A DNA stretch of 64,000 nucleotides from Luidia sarsii (GCA_949987565.1 OX465109.1:20852799-20916798), one strand, 5' to 3'; counted from the stretch's first letter, positions 32,493-43,149 are shown. Notes: generated by a model not told the origin, from the letters alone. Translations and numbers: made by a program.

Positions 32493-33384
32493 CTAGTCCG
32501 AGTTAGTCCGAGTAACTTGGACCCGACAAGTCACCTTTTTTTATCGAATTTTGAAATTTTGAGTTTCGGGTGACTGTAGGGTCCAAGTCCAGCAGTGTCC
32601 TAAACCTGATTTTATGTACACACCGCCAAAAACCATTTCGACCGAAACAAACTACCCGACACAAACCCCCAGATTTACCGCCGAAAACACCTGTATCACC
32701 GTCATACGTGCCCATTTTTGGATTCAGTGAGAATCAAGGATTCTAATACTGCCTTACTGGTCATTTGCTTAACTCACGTTTTTGAAAAAAGGCAAAAAAT
32801 GCCATCAGTTGATCGAGAAGGTGTTTCGTTTCGCCCGTGCGACAGCCAAAACAAGGAGGCGGCCATCTTTTTTCTATAAATAGCATTCTGACAGTTCCGT
32901 GTGCGCAGTGGGTCTGCAACCGTTGAGCCCGCGACTGTTTCATGAACGCAACGATACATTCAGGAAACAGTCGTGGGCTCAACGGTTGCAGACCCACTGC
33001 GCACACGGAACTGTCAGAATGCTATTTATAGAAAAAAGATGGCCGCCTCCTTGTTTTGGCTGTCGCACGGGCGAAACGAAACACCTTCTCGATCAACTGA
33101 TGGTATTTTTTGCCTTTTTTCAAAAACGTGAGTAAAGCAAATGACCAGTATTAGAATCCTTGATTCTCACTGAATCCAAAAATGGGCACGTAGGACGGTG
33201 ATACGGGTGTTTTCGACGGTAAATCTGGGGGTTTGTGTCGGCCGGTCGAAATGGTTTTTGGCGGTGTGTACATATAATCAGGTTTAGGACACTGATTTTC
33301 TTGGACCCTACAGTCACCCGAAACTCTAAATTTCAAAATTCGATAAAAAAAAGGGTGACTTGTCGGTCCAAGTTACTCGGACTA
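32493..33384. mobile_element. 892-bp near-perfect palindromic element
   Basis: Left arm about 32503-32940, right arm about 32949-33384, with only a few mismatches. The arms share TAGTCCGAGTAACTTGG, tgggtctgcaaccgttgagc and cttgattctcact-type blocks in opposite order, and the loop is near atgaacgcaacgatacattc. The identical 9-bp words CCTTACTCC at 32484-32492 and 33385-33393 fit a target-site duplication. A 9-bp duplication and long inverted repeats are usual for Mutator-like elements (inference). No transposase. Mirror ORFs of about 80 codons on both strands are a consequence of the symmetry. Confidence 0.85.
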
Positions 33385-34030
33385 CCTTACTCCGAGTATC
33401 GTGGACCTGACAAGTCACCCTTTTAATTTTATGGAAATTTGAAATTCGCAGTGGCTGTTGTTACGGCAGTCGTCCGTGTGGTTCCCTGACTTCACAGTAT
33501 TTGTCAGGATGTTTAGCTCTTGGAACCAGACTATCAGCTAATAGACTGGTTCAACCAGCCTGCAATGCTGACGAAATACAATCAAGTCAGGGAACCACAC
33601 GGACGACTGCCGTAACAACAGCCACTGCGTTTGAAATTTGGAGGATCGGGTGACTGTATGGTCGAAGCACGACGGGTAATTCTGCGCTTGAATCGAGACT
33701 TAAAAAAAAAAACCTTTCGAAATCCCCAGATTTCCCCCCAACACCCGTGAAACCGTCCCACGTGCCCATTGACTGATTGAGGATTCAGTGAGAATCACAG
33801 ATTCCAATACTGGTCATTTTGTTTTACTCACGTTTGGGAAAAGGGAGAAATTTCCCCTCAGTTGATCGAGAAGATTCTCTCCCGTCTGACGAGTCAAAAG
33901 GCGGCCATCTTTGATTTCCAATGGAAACGGTATATACTGTACACGTCACGTATACACATAAATCGATGACGTTTTGACAGGTCTGCGTGCGCAGTGGGTC
34001 TGTGTGAGTGTGTGTGTGCGCGCATGACAT
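33385..34030. mobile_element. Half copy of the palindromic element
   Basis: From gagtatcgtggacctgacaa to gtgtgtgcgcgcatgac, this is the left half of a second family member, more similar in its inner part to the copy at 15368-15785. It ends about 10 bp before the start of the duplicated gene segment copy 2. The palindromic element 32493-33384 is inserted at its left end and a 183-bp element is inserted at 33447. Confidence 0.75.
33447..33629. mobile_element. 183-bp inverted-repeat element with 9-bp target duplication
   Basis: 45-bp terminal inverted repeats begin CGCAGTGGCTGTTGTTACGG and end with its complement. Perfect 9-bp direct repeats TTTGAAATT lie at 33438-33446 and 33630-33638. Removing the element restores the sequence expected from related copies. 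The 9-bp duplication suggests a Mutator-like non-autonomous element. Confidence 0.88.
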
Positions 34031-34752
34031 GTACGTTGCTAACCATCTGCATTGACAAGCACTAGTCAAAACAGAGTGCATGTACATGTAGGCTGACATG
34101 TACTTATGCATGAACAATGGCATAGTGCTCATGTTTTAGCAAATTAGCAGTACTGTTCCTGACATGCCTGAATAGTGTTACCATGATTACAGACAGACAG
34201 ATCTATCATGTCTATACGTGATCTCAAATACTGATTGCAAGTTTCCAGTCTGTAGACTAGTCAAGATAATGTCAGGACAATTGTGGAGGTGATAAATTTG
34301 TTTATATATTTACTTGGGGTATATTATTGTGCATCTTCAGCAACAGAGATGACTTTTTCTTAACCAATAATTTTGCATTGGATTCAATGAAAACTAGATG
34401 TGATGTACAACGTGTACATACCCATGCAGCCATGTAGCAGTCAGATTACCTTTCATCTGTTCATGGTAGATTTTATCAGTACTTTGCTTCAAATAGCACA
34501 ACTATCTCATTTGGATGTGAAGAAACAAAAGAAGGCACCAAACTAATGAGAGATGAATCTGTCCTGAGATATCCAACTAGAACTGAAATTTCAAGCTTCA
34601 TATAAATTCTGATTATTGTCCTAAGAAGCAGAAATCTCCTGCTATGATCTAAACGTCAGGCCCTCTAAAGATTTGCAGCTATCACTTTACATACAGTATC
34701 TGCTCTCATCACCTGTTTCAGGTCAGTCATTGTACCTGTAGCACCAATCACC

Positions 34753-35046
34753 ATGGCTTCAGCAGACTACATGGCATCTACGAGTGGTCTGCTGGAGTGC
34801 AATGTTTGCATGCAGGAGATGAGTGAGGACAACTTCCCTCGCACACTGCCATGCATGCACGTGTATTGCACTGCATGTCTGAGCAAGCTAGCCAGGGACC
34901 ATGGAGGCAAGATCAAGTGTCCTGAATGCCGGGAGGAGCATGTCATCATGGAGGTGGAGAAGTTAGGAATCTGTCTCATGACTATGAAACTACGAGAAAT
35001 AAAGCACACTCATCAAAAACAGATGGAGGCAGAATATCAGAGACAG
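34753..35046 (+). CDS. Copy 2 exon: RING finger
   Basis: 98 codons, start in caccATGG, donor CAGgtgaga. The zinc ligands are CNVC, CMHVYCTAC and CPEC. The 5' side has the same acceptor-like cacctgtttcag as copy 1. Confidence 0.9.
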
Positions 35047-38000
35047 GTGAGACATGAGAAAAGTACCGGTATATATATATATTCAATCACTGTTTTAGAA
35101 GTCAGATAACATTTACCCAGGGCACATTTTCATTGATTTTGTCCTTTTCAAATCAAAATTAAAAAATGGAAGAAAATGAATTGCGATATAAATTTGAAAG
35201 CAAAAGAACCTCCTGGCTTTGTTCTGTTGATTTAAGAGCTAAGAAAAATATGACCATAGCCTTTTCCAATTCAAGTTAAACAAATTGATGAAGACTTGAA
35301 TTGAAAAAGCTGCATCCATTTTAGGCCTTTTCACACTAGACAAATCTTAGGGTTGAAAATCACCGACGATTCAGACTTACAAATGTTCAACCTCTTGGCA
35401 ACCCCAAGATTGACTTCAACCCTGCTCCGGACCAGGGTTGAAACTCTCGCCTCGGGTTGAAAATGCTAGCGTGAAAAGAACCGGGTTGAGTTCGCCCCGG
35501 GTTGAGTGCCGTAGGATTTTTTTAGGTCTACGGGTACAGAGGTCATGACAACACAGTGCGCATTTTTGGTTGATGTTTATTAAATGTTGGTACACCAGAC
35601 CAATCTTTCGTTGCAGAGACTAATTCCCGCGACTAATTGTCGACCTTGCAATGACATACATGATCAGGCGAATGCGGGATGGGAAGGCCTGAAAACGCTG
35701 CTGAAATTCACGCCATTTTTGGCCAAATTGCATCAGATGTACATACGTATATATCCCGTCTTGAATGCAGCACTTGTTGACACTTTCTTGCCTCAATCTC
35801 TCGTGTTCTCCGCCTGCGCAAATGCGTGTAAAACAGCAAAAAAGAAAGATCATCTTGTATGGAACATCACGATTGAGTGCAGGAGCCATGTTGCTTCTGA
35901 ATCCATTGCATTGTGTGATGATTGGTTTAAATATCATTGTTAGTGCATGTGTAGTGTGCTGCAACATGCTCACGATGTGCTGCACAAGTACTAGTCTGAA
36001 TAGTTCTCTGTAAGCTCAATGGCGAGAATTTCTCCACCCGGGTTGAGAGGCTGTAGTGTGAAAAAGGCCTCTTTTCATCTAAGGGCTGCATAGCTCAGAT
36101 GGAAGAGCGCTAGTACGCAAAACCAGAGGTCTGGGGTTCAAATCTTGGTCTAGACAATGTTTTCTTTGTCAAATTGTCATCCTTTCAATTTGACTGAAAA
36201 TAATTATTAAACTTAGAAACTAGGATTTGTAATGGGAAGGTTAGATTTTTCAGAGAGTAAGATGTCTAAGATGACCACCTGTATTTCTTGTACTTGCTAT
36301 CAGTAGATGATACAGGCTGTCTAAAACTGAGGGGTTAGCAAGATACACCCAGACACCTCCTAAGCTTACACTGTACCAAGACATCTCATTCCTGTGAAGG
36401 TCATTCTTTGTTCTTTTCAGAGGTCGGATGGGTCGGACTCAGCGTCTACTGCCAGTGGGAAGACAAAGAGTGCATCGCAGACTTCCGGTTCTGAGATTGA
36501 AGGACTCCTTCCCTCCTTCATGGCTTTGATGCACCGGGCTTCTCAGTCAATGGCAGAGGCTTCTCACTCTGGAAAGCTTTTGGAGCTGGCTATCAATGAG
36601 ACTCAGGGGAGACAGGACACTCTCTTACAGACAATGGAATCTGCAAAACAGACCATCGAGGATTGCATGGACCGGATTGTCAGAGCAGCCACCGAACGGA
36701 AGCAGCAGCTCCTTCAAAGCTTAGAAGATGCCTTCCAAGAAAGCATGTCCCCTCTGACAGCCATGGAGAAAGATTTTGAAGCCAGACAAGAAGCCCTTCA
36801 GATATTCTGTAACAAGATGGCCCTGGAGTTAGCAGCCTTGGGAGGAGATGATCCGGCTGATCCAGAGGGGATTGACAAGTTGATTAAGGAGAATCAGGAC
36901 AGGATTAATAACTTCCAAGACAAGATCCTGATTCCCATGAAGGAGGTTTCACTTGACACTGATGATGACAGACATGAAAGTATTCTGGCCGATGTCTCGT
37001 CTTGGGGTGGTGTTAAGACCAAAGACATCACTCATGAAGTGCCTCCCATCCCCCCGCAGACGCAGCCCAGTATTGTAGCAATGACTACACATTACCTTGC
37101 CAAGACCAAGGCAACGCGTGTCATTGACTGCAGGACACCAGGCACTGACCTCGAGGATCCATACTGTGTAGTTGAGCTTCGTAACGGTGACATTGCCATT
37201 GGGTCATCCAGCAGCACCCAAATCAGAGTCTGTGATTCTGAGCTGAACACCAACAGAGTGTTTTCCCTGCCATCTGGGAACAGATATTTGCATTCAGGAG
37301 TATCAGGTGAGCTCTTCATCTGCTGAAGTTGTTTTTACCTTAAAGGGGAGTGCAACCCAAGAAATGAAGTTTGCTCATCTGATTGGGTGTTAAAAACAAC
37401 CTACACGTACAATTACTTATGAGCCACTCAGGTAGGATTTTCATAAAGAGACAAAATCATGGAATTGTAGAGCCTTCGATGGTTGAATTTGCATTCCTGT
37501 ACGTCGCCATCTTTTTTAAGGTGCCGCCACCAATTGCGGGGGTGTGATGTTTCTGCGGAGAAGACGGCAACTGTGTCTGATTGATCAATAAACCTTTTCG
37601 ACGTTCACAAAGCATCATGGGTATAGATGACAAACTGGCCGTATCTTTACTCTATGGCGAAGCGCGTAAGTTCATGAATTGTTTATTTTATTTCTCAAAA
37701 ACCAGATTGAGTTCAGAAATGAAACTCACACAAAGTTTTCGTCTAGATACCAGCAACAATTTTTGTTTTGTTTTGTCAGAACTTTGAGTGGGTAGTTTCA
37801 GAGAAATCAGTGACTGGATGACAATCACAATGCGTGCATCGCGTGCCACTAGCTGCATGCATGCGCCAAGTTTTCCATATAGTCACCAAGGGAATCTCCA
37901 CTGATTTCTCTGAAACTACCCACTCAACGTTCTGACAAAAAAATATATTATGTTCTTGGTATCTAGAAGAAAATTCTGGGTGAGTTTCATTTCTGAACTC

Positions 38001-41000
38001 CATCTGGTTTTAGAGAAAACATACACTGTACTCAAGATTGTACGTGCTTCGCCATAGAGTTGTGCAGTAAATATACATGTACGTCCAGTTTGTCATCTAT
38101 ACCCATGATGCTTTGCGGACGTCGAAAAGGTTTTTTGCGCTTGTTCAATCCTTTCAATTTTAGCTTAAGTTATTAATCAACATTTTCACAAAGTCATTAA
38201 ATTGGATACCTCAAAAATATTACAAACATACACATAAAGTATGTAAAATGTAATTGTATTTTTAGAATTAATTTATACTTAACAATGAAGAAATCAAACT
38301 GATTCCTGCAGTCTTCACCGGGAAGGATCTCACATGCACGTTCTGCCTAGTCTTTCACGCAGACTGCCCAACGCCATGCCACCCCTGCAGCACAAAATAT
38401 GACATGGTATGCAATGTACATGTAAAATACATGTATCTACAAAACACGTGTGATTGAGTTACAGATGAGCGGTCTGTGCGAAAGACTAGGCAGAACGTGC
38501 ATAGGAGAATAAGTAAACATTCACGCAGGGACAGAAACGAAAACAATCAGGAAATGTGTGAAGCTGTCGATTCACATGTTGCCACCGCTGGTCGATGTGG
38601 AATAATTTTTCTACTAAGAAACTGCATGTTCTTTCAGTATCCTTTCTTGGTTTTGAGCCAGTGAGTTTGGCCCGCAACTGATGCAAGTCCTCCTAATCCT
38701 ACTCAGTGAAGTGATTGCTACAGTACAAATCACATTCACATCATTTCTATTGTATTGCCTATTGAGTATTGGTAGCCGATTTTGAGAAATTTCTCCACTT
38801 TGGTGGCCGCAGCCCACTTCCTAGATAACTCAGGTTTGTTGTCCTTGTTGGGAATTGCATGGAAAGTGTTTTCCAGCTTTTTCCCGCTGGCATTTTTACA
38901 GCCAAAAGCCTGGCAGTACACCATCATTTAGCTCACAAGTGTACACAAACTGCACGCAGTAGGGGGTACATCTGGGTACCTCATACGGCAGTTCTCCGCA
39001 AAAACATCACACCCCCACAATCAGCGGCGGCCCCTTCGAAAAGATGGCGACGTACATGTACAGAAACGCAAATTCAACCACTTAATTCCATGAATTTTCC
39101 CTCTTTATGAAAATTGTATGTGAGTACAACATGTAGCTCATAGGTAATTGTAGGTTATTTTTAACACCCAATCAGATAGGCCCTAAGCAAACTTGATTAT
39201 TTGGGTTGCATTCCCCTTGAAGCAAAGTCCTGCTAGGATTGAAACACCCAACCCTCTAACTAAGCTTTGGTCCCTTGTTAGCTTTGGTCCCTTCAGGTCA
39301 TGTTAGTCAGCAAGCAGTTGGAAACATGTTTGCTTGACTTTATTTTCCCTTGTTTTTTGTTTTCTGGAAGTGGCTTTTCATCTTTTTAATGGGAAAACAG
39401 ATTTCAAGTAGTCAAAAACCCTAACACCCCTCAATCCTCCAATTTCTTCTGGTGGTTTGGAGAATTTGAGATGCATCCCAGTAAGTTAGACCTGTGATTG
39501 ATTTCATCAAACACATGGTAACTTGCGACTCATCAAGGAACGATACACAGAAGCCATAGGCCCTACAGTACAGCCTTATGATTGGTGATCCATTATCCAT
39601 TGTATGTTGAGTTACGATGGATTGTAAGGCTTTGTGAAATCATGGAATTTTAATTAATTTTCTTCTGCCAAAAACTTATTTTATTATTATTTTATTATTA
39701 TTTTATTATTATTTCAAATTTAATATTTACTGCTCATGCTGAAGGCAAACCCTGTATACCACACATTACCACAGGATATGTAGTGTACAGTATGTAAGTA
39801 CAATGTAGGTAAAGTGCCATACACAACAGAATACCACAGGCATACATGTACATGTGTATGTACATGTGCAGAGGGCAGTATACCACAACATACATGTACC
39901 ACAGAAAAAACATGTATGGTAAATTTTGGTATGAATTAGAAACTCTCAGACACTGAATCATAATATACTTGGGACTGACCACAGCAACTGCACCTTTTCA
40001 ATGTTCAATCCATCACATGACCTTGACCAGCTTGGTGGCCAAGTGGTTAAGCCACTAGAAAGTAGGAGTCATGGTTTGAAGCCCGCCTGAGCCACCGCTA
40101 CCTGAGTTTCTTTCTGTTTTTCCAAGCAGCTTTCAGTACTAGCTGTATTTCATGTGATTTGTTTAACAGGAATGTGTGTGACTCCAAATGGTAAACTCTG
40201 CATCAGTCATCCTGGTATGAAGACTGTGCACGTTGTTACACCAGAAGGCAGACTGGAGAGTAGCTTCAACACATGTCTACCTCCCCTGGAGAAAGGCTTT
40301 CTTCCTTGGGGACTGGCCAGCAACAAGGAAGGGGAGGTGTTTGTATGTGATGGGGACAACCATCTCATCCGTGTCTTTGATCAGAGTGGTCAGGAATGTC
40401 GTCGATTTGGGGGCCAGGGTGAGGAGCCAGGGAAGCTGCGCAGCCCATGGGACCTGGCTGTGACACCTGATGGCAAGGTGCTTGTGGCAGATACTGACAA
40501 CCATAGAATACAGGTGCGGTGTTACAGATATCATTGAAAAAGAATTGTCCCAAACACATAAATTTATGCACATGAGTATGTTTGATGTCAATTTTATTCT
40601 TCAAGGCTTAGTGTATAAGCTGCAGTAAACTTTCTTATGAACAAAAATCAAACTATACCGGTAACCTGTGGCTTACATTCTGAAAAAAAAGGGTAGATGT
40701 AGAGTTGAGTTGAGTTTCACTGATTGGTGCGTTTCTACTGGACTAATCTGAAACTTCCGGGCCACTTTTACTGTGCAGAGGTAGGCCAGTAAAAGTACTG
40801 TAACCGTATAGTCTTGTTTCGGATTGCTGTACCATCCATTGCTATAGCGCTCTCTCTTGTTGGAGTGTGTTGATCGAAATGAAACACTTCCTGCTTTGAT
40901 TCACGTAACACTGGTTCCCTCGTGTATTGCTTTGTTAGTTGTTGGTTGAGGTATACCTGTGATCGGTCAAGGGTCTGGTTCCCCTAGTGAGTGACCCTAG

Positions 41001-41674
41001 CCTAGACCACATGCCAGTACTGGGATGGTATATTTCTTTCCCAATGGACTTGTCCCTAGCCACTCAGGGACCTACCTGTACGGTGCCATCCATGGCATGC
41101 CCAGAGAGAGGGAGAGCCCCCCCCCCCTTGCCACCGAGGGGTGTGACGTCACACTTCTGTGCAATTAAACCACATCATGAACTATTGTCAAACATCTCTG
41201 ACATTGTATTTTCTGAGGTAAACCTCGCTGAATAGATCTGCCAATGACTACTTGACCTTAAACAAAACAGGTTTAATAACAATTGTTTGGTTCTTGTAAA
41301 ATAAGCCTGAAATAACAGAAGGCACATGAGGGTGTCTAGTAACCCAACTTAACGTATCTGAATGATATTCTTTTCCATGTATCCTGCAGGTGTTTGATGG
41401 TGCAACAGGCAGGTACCAGGCTACATTTGGGTCACGAGGCAGTGGACCCAACCAGCTGGACTTGCCAGCAGGCATTGCCATCGATTCCATGGGCTTTGTG
41501 GCCGTGGCAGAGGATGGCAACCAACGTGTCCAACTGTTCACTCCTCGCTGGGAATCCTTGCACATGCTACACAACCAAGAACCTCCTTTTCAATCTCCTC
41601 GGGCCGTAATTTTCAACCAGCGCAAGGAGATAGTCGTCTGTGACTCTGGCAATGACAGGATCCAATTATTCTGA
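34753..41674 (+). CDS. RING/coiled-coil/NHL protein, TRIM-like E3 ligase, copy 2
   Basis: Exons 34753-35046, 36421-37306, 40170-40513 and 41390-41674, with phases 0, 1 and 0 as in copy 1, give about 602 residues. The C3HC4 RING uses C16, C19, C34, H36, C39, C42, C56 and C59. The coiled coil follows without a visible B-box, then NHL-type blades to the end. No stop or frameshift interrupts the model, and every splice junction is GT-AG, so both copies look functional. The large size of the second and third introns compared with coding length is due to transposons. Expected role is ubiquitin ligase with a propeller substrate-binding domain (family knowledge). Confidence 0.88.
35280..36185 (+). 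mobile_element. SINE split by a 748-bp inverted-repeat insertion
   Basis: The SINE leader (cttgaattgaaaaagctgca) at 35294-35322 and the tRNA-like part (about 36081-36155; TAGCTCAGATGG and GGGGTTCAAATC) match the copy 1 intron SINE. Between them lies the 35323-36070 insertion, and about 170 bp of SINE interior is missing. Confidence 0.75.
35323..36070. mobile_element. 748-bp MITE-like element
   Basis: Ends AGGCCTTTTCACACTA and TAGTGTGAAAAAGGCCT are inverted copies. Subterminal gggttgaaa/ccgggttga words occur in both arms. No transposase; the 119-codon ORF inside has no recognised domain. Target duplication unclear. Copy 1 lacks it at the same SINE, so it inserted after the duplication or was lost there. 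Confidence 0.7.
36421..37306 (+). CDS. Copy 2 exon: coiled coil and first NHL-like blade
   Basis: Acceptor tttgttcttttcag, donor TCAGgtgagc, 295 codons plus one base. Same helices as copy 1 (RIVRAATERKQQLLQSLED) and blade LRNGDIAIGSSSSTQIRVCD. Confidence 0.9.
37580..38150. mobile_element. Foldback element nested in the Kolobok-like element
   Basis: AACCTTTTCGACGTTC and AGCATCATGGGTATAGATGA (37591-37630) are mirrored at 38080-38132. The inner blocks gagtgggtagtttcagagaa (from about 37786) and ttctctgaaactacccactc (about 37906-37925) are also inverted copies. Arms cover most of the element. The two ORFs over the arms are symmetry by-products. Confidence 0.7.
38736..38927 (-). pseudogene. THAP zinc-finger fragment of a transposase
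   Basis: 63 codons starting MMVYCQAFGCKNASGKK. The C-x4-C pair, the FHAIP-type motif and a following W in ELSRKWAAA are the first half of a THAP (C2CH) DNA-binding domain. The second C-x2-H-F part was not found in frame, so the domain is broken or split by an intron. THAP domains occur in Kolobok and P-type transposases, which agrees with the TTAA-flanked element around it. Confidence 0.65.
39222..39275 (+). mobile_element. Penelope-type terminal fragment
   Basis: gcaaagtcctgctaggattg and aaacacccaaccctctaact, the orthologue of 26040-26110 in copy 1. Confidence 0.5.
39660..39905. repeat. TTATTA and TACATG simple sequences
   Basis: A perfect-to-near-perfect tttattattattttattatt run at about 39675-39714, then acatgtacatgtgtatgtac-like sequence to 39900. 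Intronic. Confidence 0.8.
40021..40116 (+). mobile_element. Second tRNA-derived SINE-like element, copy 2 orthologue
   Basis: Same A box (TGGCCAAGTGG) and B-box region (ggtttgaagccc) as 26966-27062, at the equivalent intron position. Confidence 0.6.
40170..40513 (+). CDS. Copy 2 exon: NHL blades
   Basis: 344 bp, phase 1 in, phase 0 out. Contains GMCVTPNGKLCISHPGMKTV, GLASNKEGEVFVCDGDNHLI and LAVTPDGKVLVADTDNHRIQ. Confidence 0.9.
40810..41233 (+). mobile_element. Unclassified interspersed repeat, copy 2 part
   Basis: Matches 28540-28967 of copy 1, including gtgacgtcacacttctgtgc and the C run. The promoter-like portion is absent, so either copy 2 lost it or copy 1 gained it. Confidence 0.5.
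41390..41674 (+). CDS. Copy 2 exon: terminal NHL blades
   Basis: Acceptor gtatcctgcag, phase 0, 94 codons and TGA at 41672-41674. Contains IAIDSMGFVAVAEDGNQRVQ and FNQRKEIVVCDSGNDRIQLF. The protein ends with the last blade, which suggests this is the ancestral stop. Confidence 0.9.
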   Translation: MFDGATGRYQATFGSRGSGPNQLDLPAGIAIDSMGFVAVAEDGNQRVQLFTPRWESLHMLHNQEPPFQSPRAVIFNQRKEIVVCDSGNDRIQLF

Positions 41675-41913
41675 ATCCGTACCTTTGACTTCTTCCTTTT
41701 CATTTGAGTCAGTCAGAAATTGTCTATCATTTAAGGATTTATCACTTTAATGAAGTATAACTGTAAATTGTAGGATTATTACACTGTTCAGATATAAGTG
41801 CATCAATCAATATTTTGATTGACACTGAGATTTGTTTATTTTGGGTATATTTTCGGTATAATTATATTGTTTTTATATTTTGGACTATTTCAGACAGTGA
41901 ACAGTTTTCTACC

Positions 41914-42272
41914 AGCCCCTACACAACATTGGTCGAGGTCAAAGAATAGCATCCATACGTTGTCCGATCCAATATATGCTTGAAATAGCACACCTGTGAA
42001 AATTTCATCTCAATCCGCCAACATAGTCTCAAGAAAATTATGAAAACCGTTTCATTAGTTTCGCGAAAATGCAGCATTCAACGCCGTACTGTTCTGGAAA
42101 ATAGTTTAGATCTCGGTGAGACGTAAACTATTTATTTTACTCATTTCTCCCAAAATATAAAAATTTCGGCAGAAATATTTCAGTGAGATGTTTCTACTAT
42201 AACCATCTTCAAACTGTATCAGTTTCATGTAAATCTGTGAACATTTCTGTTTTTCAATGTTGTGTAGGGGCT
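41914..42272. mobile_element. 359-bp MITE-like element
   Basis: Inverted ends AGCCCCTACACAACATTG and CAATGTTGTGTAGGGGCT. Copy 1 (near 30200) lacks it, reading straight from cagttttctg to ttaagggatgtaacc. No ORF; superfamily not assigned. Confidence 0.75.
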
Positions 42273-42589
42273 TTAAGGGATGTAACCGATGCATAACTGT
42301 TAATGAACAGTGATAATCAGCATACATGAGACTAAATTCTTGCAGACAAATGTAGGTAACCAGGACTGAAGCTTGAAAGAAAACCATAACCATTGAATGA
42401 GGCATGTATCCATAGCAACCAATACAGCAATCAACTCCCTCCACAAATGCTGTGTTATGCTTATATAGGCCTATGTGAAGTCAATTTGCACCGTCTGTAC
42501 AGTGTGTCCTTTCCCATGCCGTTACCCGTCATTGTCAAAGATAAAACTTGATCTCTTCAATGATTAGACCTTTAGGTGACTTCGTCTGA

Positions 42590-43140
42590 CAGAACGTTTT
42601 AAATTTTGTATTCTTGACTACACACCTTTTTGGAAGGTCCTGCTAGGATTGAAACATCAGGCCCACTCAATTTTAAGACTTTTCGTTGTGTTTACTTTTG
42701 TTCCGTATTTACCAGGCAATTCCTTTGCAAACCTGAGTTTTATCCTTAAGCATAGTCAAGCGGTGTTTATATTTTTTTATTGTAATTCTGACTCTCGATA
42801 CCCTTGTAAGAGAGGAAAATTACATTTTGGGCCTTTTCCAAAACCAAAGTCCAATGGAGTGAAGTGCTTTCGGTGGTTTCAGGCGTGCAGTGGATCATGG
42901 ACGTGCACGGTGTGTGGGCGATCCTGACACGTGCGCATATGTGCGGTTGCTTGGCCGTTGCTATGATGGGCGTGGCCTACTGGATCAGTGAATTTGAGCA
43001 GGACGATATTGAGCTGATTTGGCTCAAAATGTGTTCCAAAAAGGGATACACTCTTTTAGGGTGTTTTACATAGAGCCCCTAATTCTCACACCAAACTCTT
43101 TGAAGACTTCCAGGTGGTTTAAGAATCAATATTTCCATTT
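42590..43140. other. Non-coding stretch with Penelope-type fragment
   Basis: 42630-42675 holds aaggtcctgctaggattgaa and acatcaggcccactc. The rest has no recognised feature. Confidence 0.5.
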
Positions 43141-43149
43141 TCCCATCAT

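Larger units (their letters stand above)
37344..39217. mobile_element. Kolobok/T2-like DNA transposon remnant, 1.87 kb
   Basis: Inverted ends of about 220 bp: 37344-37562 begins AGGGGAGTGCAACCC and 38992-39217 ends GGGTTGCATTCCCCT. TTAA precedes it (37340-37343) and TGAA, one change from TTAA, follows (39218-39221). The empty site is seen in copy 1 at about 26053 (ctaccttaagcaaagtcc). The left junction TTAAAGGGG fits the TTAAAGGRR terminus described for T2/Kolobok elements. A THAP-type zinc finger is encoded inside on the minus strand. No full transposase remains. Confidence 0.82.
34037..42585 (+). repeat. Segmental duplication, copy 2
   Basis: Collinear with 18945-30510, from gctaaccatctgcattgaca to gattagacctttaggtgact. 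It lacks the CT satellites. It carries insertions absent from copy 1 at 35323-36070, 37344-39217 and 41914-42272. Confidence 0.85.

Noticed and set aside
32761..33135. Mirror ORFs of about 80 codons on both strands
   Set aside because: They are the same palindrome arm read on opposite strands; no domain or splice evidence.
35584..35943. 119-codon plus-strand ORF
   Set aside because: It lies in the 748-bp inverted-repeat insertion and shows no transposase motif.
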